From positions 8,805,028-8,869,027 of the forward strand of contig NW_023504022.1 in the NCBI RefSeq assembly GCF_014529535.1: a stretch of DNA of 64,000 nt. Reading direction: 5' to 3'. The translations under genes were made by a program, and so were the position numbers. The notes under the pieces were generated by a model. The model worked only from the letters and a program-made list of their open reading frames with translations. It was not told the DNA's origin and made no database searches. Source of the DNA: Bradysia coprophila (taxonomy: Eukaryota > Arthropoda > Insecta > Diptera > Sciaridae). Of this stretch, positions 56,985 through 64,000 are shown in pieces. Within the stretch, counting starts at the first letter, position 1. The number at the start of each line of letters is the position of its first letter.

Positions 56985-59900
56985 TTAATTTTCTTCCTCT
57001 TCTCTGAAGAGATAGGTGCTCCAGTAGACCAGATTGAATAGGGCGAATACGAGTGGAAACGTTATTCTCGATATAACGTCGATTCTCTTAGATCTAGAAC
57101 AATGACTTAGATAAATATTTAGATTAAAATGTAGCACTAAAATAGCAAGATTGTTAGTTTCAACAAAACATCGATCAAGACTTGCATTTAAAAAACAAAT
57201 TTTTTGAAATCATTTTTTACTTTCATTTTGGAAGAATGCACAATATTAAAATGCAAATATGGGTGTAGTATAATAACAAAATATTCAAGATGTGCAAGAT
57301 TACGAGTAGAAAATAACAATCGACTATTTTTATACAGCATTGCGAATTACATATATTAAATATTTTAAATATTAAATTAGAATTAAATAGAAATGCATAA
57401 ATTCATCGTACGACAAGGATGGATAAACGTAAAAATATTCAATTTCGCTCAAAAAACCTTTTACGTTTGTCCGACCTTTCGTCCTTCGTTGTATAATTAA
57501 GCAAATTCAGTTAAGTATTTTCGATTTAGTACAGAAAAAGTTGATTTTTTTAATTGGAAAAAGCGATCTTACACACATAGGAATTGTACAAAAAAATCAA
57601 ACAAGCATTAAGAAGTAGAACACTCGCGTAATAAAAATTTCACTTTGTACACAGTAAGCCGACCCTTTCTATTCTTGCACATTCATTAGAATAGTTGGAG
57701 GTTCAAAAGTAATTCTGCGATCAAGTTCAGATTGACATGAAGGGCTTATTATTCAGAATTTCAATTCTTAAATTCTGATGATTTTGCAAAAACTAATAAA
57801 TTCTGAAAATTCAGAAATTTGATCCTTAAAAATCCTTCGAATTCCAAAAATCCCAAAAAATTTTTAAATTCCAGAATTTATTTGTAATCTTAGAGATCAA
57901 TAGAAATTCTAAAAATATTCTCAAAAACTCTTTTTACTAAGAGTTCCCGAAAAATTCCGAATAATAAGCCTTGTTTAGACCTCATCGTTATCAATTCCGA
58001 TTTCAGGTTCAACCTGAACAAGAAATTTATCACTTTAGATTTAGTAAATACGGGTCTGGTTCAAGTTAACATGACAAATTGCTCCGAAATTCGCAGTTGA
58101 ACCTGAACCTGAGCTTACCTGAAACCACCAGACAAAATTCATTAATTTCGGGTTCAGGTAGGTTTATTTTCAAGAATTCTAAATGCATGTTTCTCGGTGA
58201 ATCTCAATTACGTCTTTACCAGACCACAAGAGTCTAACAGTGGGCTTATCTGATGCCATATGTCCATTTGCAGTGTTAAGTATTATGAACAACTATTTCA
58301 TTCTAAGAAAAATCAACATTCTACGTGCAAAGGCAATATTTTTTTTTGTAAAAAAAAGTTTTCAACTCTACACAAAGTTCGACGAATAGAAATGCTTCCT
58401 ACAAACGCAAAGGTAAAGATACGTTGAGCTGTCTCATACATAAATCTGTTATCGATAACAAAGACAAAAATAATGACAGGGTCTGGGTAATATGATCCTT
58501 TACATAGTAAAACGCATGTTAACAAATTGATGTACAGGATTGGAAATCAGCCGATTAATATTTTGATCGATGGAAGTAATAGACCCGAAAATAATGCTGG
58601 TCAACGCTCAACTAAAACCAAAAAAAGGAAACGGAAATGGGTCTCAGCATTTGAAAAATTAAAGACAAAGTAAGCACCCTAAACGAAAAATGTGAACTTG
58701 TCGAGATACTGGTGAATTGCCTACAGATCTGTGAAGAACATTCGCAGAAATCATTAAATCTGAAGATCTAATTTGATTGTAAAATTTTAAGCCATAAATA
58801 GTGTTGTGCCAAAGCACCTAGCAGGGTAGTAGAAAAAAATAGAGTACTACTTCAATCGAAGTATGCGAATATTTCCATACCTTTTTTTTCATAATGTCAT
58901 TGCAAAATTACCATTAAGGCTGCTAATGGTATTATTGGTATCAAAAAACTACTCTATTTGACGTGTAAAAACCTCTATTACCCTGCTAGGTGCTTTGGTT
59001 ATGCGATATTTTTTTGTAAGTTCCACAGTGTCATAGTGAATGACATTTTTCAGTTGTCAAAATGAAAAATTCGTTGGGACGTTCTCATTATTTACTTTTC
59101 TTAATCAGCTACTGATTATCGTTACTAATTATGCAGGACAATCCCATAATTAATTTAAAACATTCCAACTAAAGTGTAACGCGCGTTTTGAGCTTTTGAT
59201 GCCACATTCGCGATGCACTGACAAAAATGAGTTGAAAATCTTACCTGTTGCAGGTAGCTTTGTCTCCAGGTAACCTACAATAGCTGCCACAGCTGTAGCT
59301 TCCCATATGAAACATACAGCTGTAGCAGACAAAATAGATTACCTGGAGACAAAGTTACCTGCAACAGGTAAGATTTTCAACTCTTTTTTGTCAGTGTGGT
59401 TTTGCAAATGTACCACCTGATATAGATCTGGGCACAATTGGGGACTAAACAATTTTTTTAGTGGGATCTTTTTTATACCAACTTAGTGAAAGGCTTATTT
59501 TTGGGAATTCTAATTCAGAAAAATTCTGAAAAACTTCAAAAAAAAACCTGTCATTTTTTCGGAATACTTTTTCATAATTTTTAGAAATAAAATTTCCAAT
59601 AGAAACCGGGTTTCGTATGAACCTTTTTATACCTTTTTACGGCTGGTTTTCGGAATTTTGATTATGAAAAATTCCGAAAAAGCTCTGAAATATTCTTTTT
59701 TTTAAATCAGAATTTTTTCGGAGTTTTTCGGAAATATTTTAGATATTTTAGAAATCCCAAAAGAAGCACTGAGCCAAGGTGTTAATTTGGTTTTCAACCC
59801 ATAAAATAGGCAATTCCACCGAAAAGCAAGTTTTCGGCATGAAATAGTTATTTATACAAATAGCATTTATTTTCTGGTCTGTCTTGGTCTGCAAACGTCA

Positions 59901-60342
59901 CATATGTCAAAAAACATCTTTCTCTCTCTCTCTCTGCGTAATGTTACGTGCAAAATAAACAATGGAATAACTAGACTACTACCAATTAAGCACAAAAGAA
60001 AAAATTGCGAAAATAATTTTCATTAAAAAATTACCTGGTTGGAAATTTCGATAACCAAGTTCTACAGCAATTAGGTCGTTTCGGTGGAGCCATATGAATT
60101 TCACATTGTCTTAATTTTTCCAGTGCTAACGGATCACCGGGATGACGTACTAACGGCTTCTGTCCGGACGGATATTTTCAATTAGAAATCTCAATGGCAG
60201 ACATTTGTTTTGATTAAAGATATTTAAAATAATACCATTGCAAATGTCGCATTGCTATCTGTGTCCAATAAATCCGATGCTGCATCTAAACTAGCTTGTT
60301 CCACTTCTCGTCGCTTCTTCTTCATGTTTTCACGATGCAAGT
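56985..60342 (-). CDS. GluClalpha: Glutamate-gated chloride channel (GluCl), last three exons
   Basis: Exons 60236-60342, 60035-60159 and 56985-57093 join in phase and encode the end of the TM3-TM4 loop, TM4 and the C-terminus: [76 protein letters not shown], then [36 protein letters not shown]. GluCl is the arthropod Cys-loop inhibitory channel opened by glutamate and the target of ivermectin-type drugs. The last intron is about 2.9 kb and holds a MITE. The 60342 boundary uses the acceptor CATAG. Exons for the ligand-binding domain and TM1-TM3 were not found up to 64000, so they lie beyond the window. Confidence 0.93.
57740..57972. mobile_element. MITE-like element, AAGGGCTTATTATTC termini
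   Basis: AAGGGCTTATTATTC faces GAATAATAAGCCTT; the interior consists of permutations of AATTCTGAA. Similar word-built segments starting AAGGCTTATTTTTGGGAATT occur at about 59493. Lies in the last GluCl intron. No clear target duplication. Confidence 0.6.
58810..58997. mobile_element. MITE, CAAAGCACCTAG family, copy 3
   Basis: Same ends and interior as copies 1 and 2. Flanks GTTGTGC (58803-58809) and GTTATGC (58998-59004) match at 6 of 7 positions, consistent with an older 7-bp duplication. Located in the last GluCl intron. Confidence 0.9.
59216..59396. mobile_element. MITE with CACTGACAAAAATGAG termini
   Basis: CACTGACAAAAATGAGTTG, AAAATCTTACCTGTTGCAGG and CTTTGTCTCCAGGTAA face near-perfect complements ending CTTTTTTGTCAGTG, about 60 bp per arm. 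The centre has a further small palindrome (CAGCTGTAG). In the last GluCl intron. No clear target duplication. Confidence 0.82.
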
Positions 60343-63300
60343 CTATGGTACCAATCCGCATATTTTCGGTAAATTGTGAATTGTGTGAAGCATGCACATT
60401 ATAGTTTTACAAGAATTTTTTTTTTTTTTGGATCCAATAATATATTGTTGCAAAAACCAAGAAGTAATACGGTAACATAAAACAAGAAAAGAAATTTTGT
60501 TTAAAAAAAATTGTCGTTTTCGTTCATCAGGCACGGCAAATCTAATTTTATATTGATGATGATGATGCCGACAGTTGGATGAAGGAATTATGAGAAACAG
60601 AAAAGAAATTAGTTTTTTATTGGGTTAAAATTAAGAAACTAAAATGAATCTACAGTTAAATTGAGTAACCGTCTGGATTGTTGATTAAGTAATCCATTTG
60701 TTTTTGATTAGTATGCAGCTTCGTCACAAATAACACAAACGCTACCAACGACCGTTGGCGAGAACAAAACTCATAAGTTGTTTCAATCAAGTTGTATGGT
60801 AAAATCAATAAAGATTATGAGCAAATTTTGACTTCTTGCAATGAACCGTCCGTTTGTGATGCTGATTTTTATTCAAATTTTGTTCAACTGTCGTCTATAG
60901 CGTTTGTGTGTTGCTGTTGAAATTATGAAACCAATAATGTGCTTTCAAAAGACATTTTTTTACATTTGTTTTGCAGTATAATAACTTAGTTGAAGACTAA
61001 TGCCGTTGCTGTTGCTATTCTCACAAATTGTTGTAGCTAAACTGTGAGTTTGATGCTAATTGATTAATATTCAAATGGAAAGCTTTTAAAGCGCGGCTTC
61101 TTCGAAATAAACATCAATTTTATGAAGACCGGTAGTACAAGACTTTCTAATCCGATTTCCAAGAACACGATATTTTGAAGAGTTCGAGTTTCTTTTGTAT
61201 ACAAAGGACGATCAAAGCTTTGTAATACACTCCAGAACTAACACACAAATGACAAATTCTGATTTTCCTTGTTAACACGGCATAACAGATCTGGAATAGT
61301 AATTTTGTGTTAAGAATGTTAAGCCGAAACGACATCAACTTTATTTTTTTATCACGATCCGAATACGCACTGAGGCCTCCGAATGGGTCTATTAGTAATT
61401 GACGTAATTGATTGAGCTAGCTGAAGAGTCTTCTTTTCCGTGTCCGTGATTAAGCTATTCGAGAGCTCGAGCCTGAATTTGCACGAAGATAATGCTTTTA
61501 GAGCTGCTTGGCTGTCTGAACAGATAAATATGATTATGTTGGATCTGTTCTGTTCTACGTTACGGTGAACGCATTCCTGGCTCCAATTACTGCTGGAAAG
61601 ATCTAAGACCGGTACCCGCTGGAATATAGATGTCAACATTCTTGTCACACTTGAACATAAGAGCTATTTTGTCAGTGGGCATATTACTGTATAGATTTCG
61701 TACATCGAATTTGTAATGAGCTTTGGTAGAGCTTCGAACTTCGAATGGATTCTAATAAAAGTTCAAGTTTTTACAATGAAGGCCAAAGTTTCCTAAGTTC
61801 CAAAATTTATGAAAGCTCTCCGAACGACTAGTACAAGAGCTTTGGAATATGTTTATTTTGTCTCAATTGAAAGGATTTTCTAACTACCAACCCCTTTGTA
61901 ACATAAAAATTTTCATACAAAGGTCTCTAGCAACTCTTCTTTTCGCTTGTACGAATAGCATCAACAGAGTGCGTTCTAGTTTTTCAAACTGCATCTATTG
62001 GTCACACATTATTAATTTTATCACAAGCTATTAATGAAAATTTGATTACAAATTCGTAAAGCATAAAGAAATATCAGCCTGTTATCTCATATAAATTTAA
62101 TTATTTTTTGTCTTTTCTTTAAAATATCATCGTCCATCGTACAATAGATAATGAGTCAAAATACGTTTTCTTTTTTTTGATAATTTCCGAATTAAAATCA
62201 ATCTCAATGTGAAGATGTTGAAAAAAAAATTAACTTTCAAAAAATTGGTCAAAAATTTTGTGACATGAGTGGTCCTTTTCAAAGTTGTGCCAATCAATTT
62301 CAATTTACCAAAAAAATGGCACAAAATTTATATGTGGAAAATAGGATCAAAAACAAAAGATATGTATGTGTGTGTGTGCTAAAAAAAATCGATTTTGTGA
62401 AAATGTATTGCGTTACATCGTTGGTTTTTCTATTCCTAATTATCTTTTGTATCTTCTGTATTCTGTTCTGAATCAAAAAAATTTTCTTTTATTAAAATTT
62501 ATCGTTGTAACGCATCACAAGTGTTATGAAAGTTCATAATTTATGTCACATTCCCACCAATGTCTTCACTACATCTTCAGATTCAAATAAAAAAAAATTG
62601 TTCATTTTGCATTGAAATAAAAAATATTTTCTAATTCTTCAGTCAGTCGCTAAAGTGTCATCATCACAAACACCTACAAAATTCGAGTACATTTGTCAGC
62701 AATTTACGTAGCCAAAGAGCATACGAATTTCTCAAGCGCTTGTTCAGAAACGGAATTTTCATTCAATTTTAGTTTCTGAAGTAGCCGCTTTTCTGCTTTT
62801 ATCGTAAATAAGAAAAGTTCGGGAAGTGGAGTGTACCGCAAACTATCAATTACGAATGTTTTAATGATATTAAGACCGGTAGAAATCTTCAGTAACTTTC
62901 AGAAGTTTTATTGCCACTGTGGCCTGATGAGAAGTGGCATTTAAAAAATTTTCAATCAAATATTTTAAGTAAATATTCACATTCTGTAAACGGTACGGAG
63001 AGATTTTTTTGGAAGTGGATCTGTTCCTTTCGGAGCTATTTTCTGAAGGTCAGCCAACTTATGCCCAAACAAGCTTATAGGCTAGTGTTGAAGGTTAGAC
63101 GGTTAAAAAGGTTGACGATGGAGACACTTGTATAGAGGCTCATTTCACAAGTATAGTCCAGGAGTTACGGGTCAAGGATATTGTATATGCCCTTAACTGT
63201 TGTTAGAAAATCACGGAAAGAATGTTTGAATTAAAAACCGAAAATTTTGAAGTGATATTTCGCACCTGGTGAATGTTTCAGTTTAGATATCAGTTGTTGC

Positions 63301-64000
63301 TGACATTAGACAGGCCTAGAGGACGTTTTTCTCGTACGAAGTGGATGTTGTCCCTCTACTCTATAAAGTGGAATTAAGATTCTTAGAAAATCCACAAATT
63401 TATGTTGTGTTATCGTCTGTAGCCGCAGTAAATCATGGACAAAAAACACATTTTTTCGACCTTCCTGGACTATTCACGTGTGCTCCTTGGGCATCTGATC
63501 AATTAATAAATAATTTAATAAATAACTCAGACGGGGCCAGATCCACTTTCAAAACAAATTTATTACCTTGCAGATTGGCAATGCATTTAAAACAACAAGT
63601 CGGAAGTACAGAATAAATATTGAAAACTGAGCTTTTGTCTCTCCGATCGAAGCAGTGGCAGAAATTTTTCGCTAGTAAATTTTTTTTGGTTTACTACTTA
63701 AAATCAGCAATGTATTCGGTACTAAAAAGCGGAGCACCTGGCACAGAAAGGAAATTTCTGTGAAAACTAAATGCTTGTAAAATCAAAACTATCTCGATAC
63801 ATTGCTAAAAGGTCAAAGCGAAAAAGCTGCTGTCTATCTTGAAAAATGCGCTCGAACTAAACAAAACTAATTGAAAGGAAATTAAATCGAACAAACAAAC
63901 AAAATCAAATTGTGAATATTCTGATTCCGGATCGTGTTTGTTTAAATATTTATTTCAAAAAAACTGATAATGAACTCGGCTATGAAAAACATGACATCGG
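60343..64000. other. Probable GluCl intron; LINE RNase H remnant, no exon recognised
   Basis: No further GluCl exon (TM1-TM3 or ligand-binding loops) could be read on the minus strand. 61352-61660 is a LINE fragment. Microsatellites (GAT, GT) are scattered. ORFs at 62911-63135 and 63341-63616 (+) show no family resemblance. Confidence 0.5.
61352..61660 (-). mobile_element. LINE fragment, RNase H domain remnant
   Basis: The minus-strand frame reads IIIFICSDSQAALKALSSCK, the typical DSQAA(L/I) block of the RNase H domain of insect non-LTR retrotransposons of the I/R1/Loa type, followed by a helix (LAQSI) and NRPIRRPQCVFGS. Both sides are lost. Confidence 0.7.

Noticed and set aside
63341-63616. 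91-codon plus-strand ORF near the window end
   Set aside because: No recognisable motif and no flanking exon; probably chance within the presumed GluCl intron.
1-64000. LTR retrotransposons, retrovirus-like or Polinton-like elements
   Set aside because: No paired LTRs, gag, integrase or capsid-like sequence was recognised anywhere in the window.

Overview
The window looks like AT-rich chromosomal DNA from an insect, most likely a nematoceran fly. This is inferred from short spliced introns (about 60-75 bp), an arthropod glutamate-gated chloride channel, secreted fibrinogen-like, C-type-lectin and lipocalin genes, and a heavy load of short inverted-repeat transposons, LINE fragments and tandem repeats. 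The species cannot be fixed from sequence alone. Gene names rest on recognising conserved protein sequence; splice joins were checked by eye for GT-AG ends and reading phase.

Layout. 3-1014 (+): 3' end of a Pez/PTPN14-type phosphatase with altered catalytic motifs. 1015-6373: no gene, but a 2.9-kb foldback transposon. 6374-7557 (-): Arpc1. 8194-9510 (+): two-exon gene of unknown function. 10413-11507: LINE fragment. 11989-12570 (-): unknown gene, 5' end missing. 12571-14880: decayed repeats, a partial duplicate of the AARS2 3' end, and a MITE. 14904-15807 (+): fibrinogen-related secreted protein. 16454-17476 (-): C-type lectin with an extra C-terminal domain. 19225-19681 (+): small acidic protein. 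22255-26283 (-): mitochondrial alanyl-tRNA synthetase. 27250-28230: Jockey-like LINE fragment. 29019-29685 (-): lipocalin. 32583-43688 (-): RalGAP beta subunit, reconstructed as 17 exons with one unbroken frame of 1596 residues. 44237-45721 (+): ECSIT, head-to-head with RalGAPB. 45722-52072: repeat desert with inverted repeats, a 147-bp tandem array and a Penelope-like remnant. 52073-53404 (-): intronless BTB-BACK protein. 56985-60342 (-): last three exons of GluCl; its upstream exons lie beyond the window or were not found.

The genes do not form a pathway unit. Arpc1, mitochondrial AlaRS, RalGAPB and ECSIT are housekeeping or signalling genes; the fibrinogen-like, lectin and lipocalin genes encode secreted proteins of types often used in immunity or ligand transport. 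The strongest unusual signals are the young foldback element with 360-bp arms and 9-bp target duplications plus its 226-bp relative; the probable Pez pseudophosphatase; a repeated C-terminal module in mitochondrial AlaRS and a decayed duplicate of that gene's 3' end; a 516-bp hairpin; an exact 147-bp tandem array; and several MITE families with visible target-site duplications, one with a paralogous empty site.
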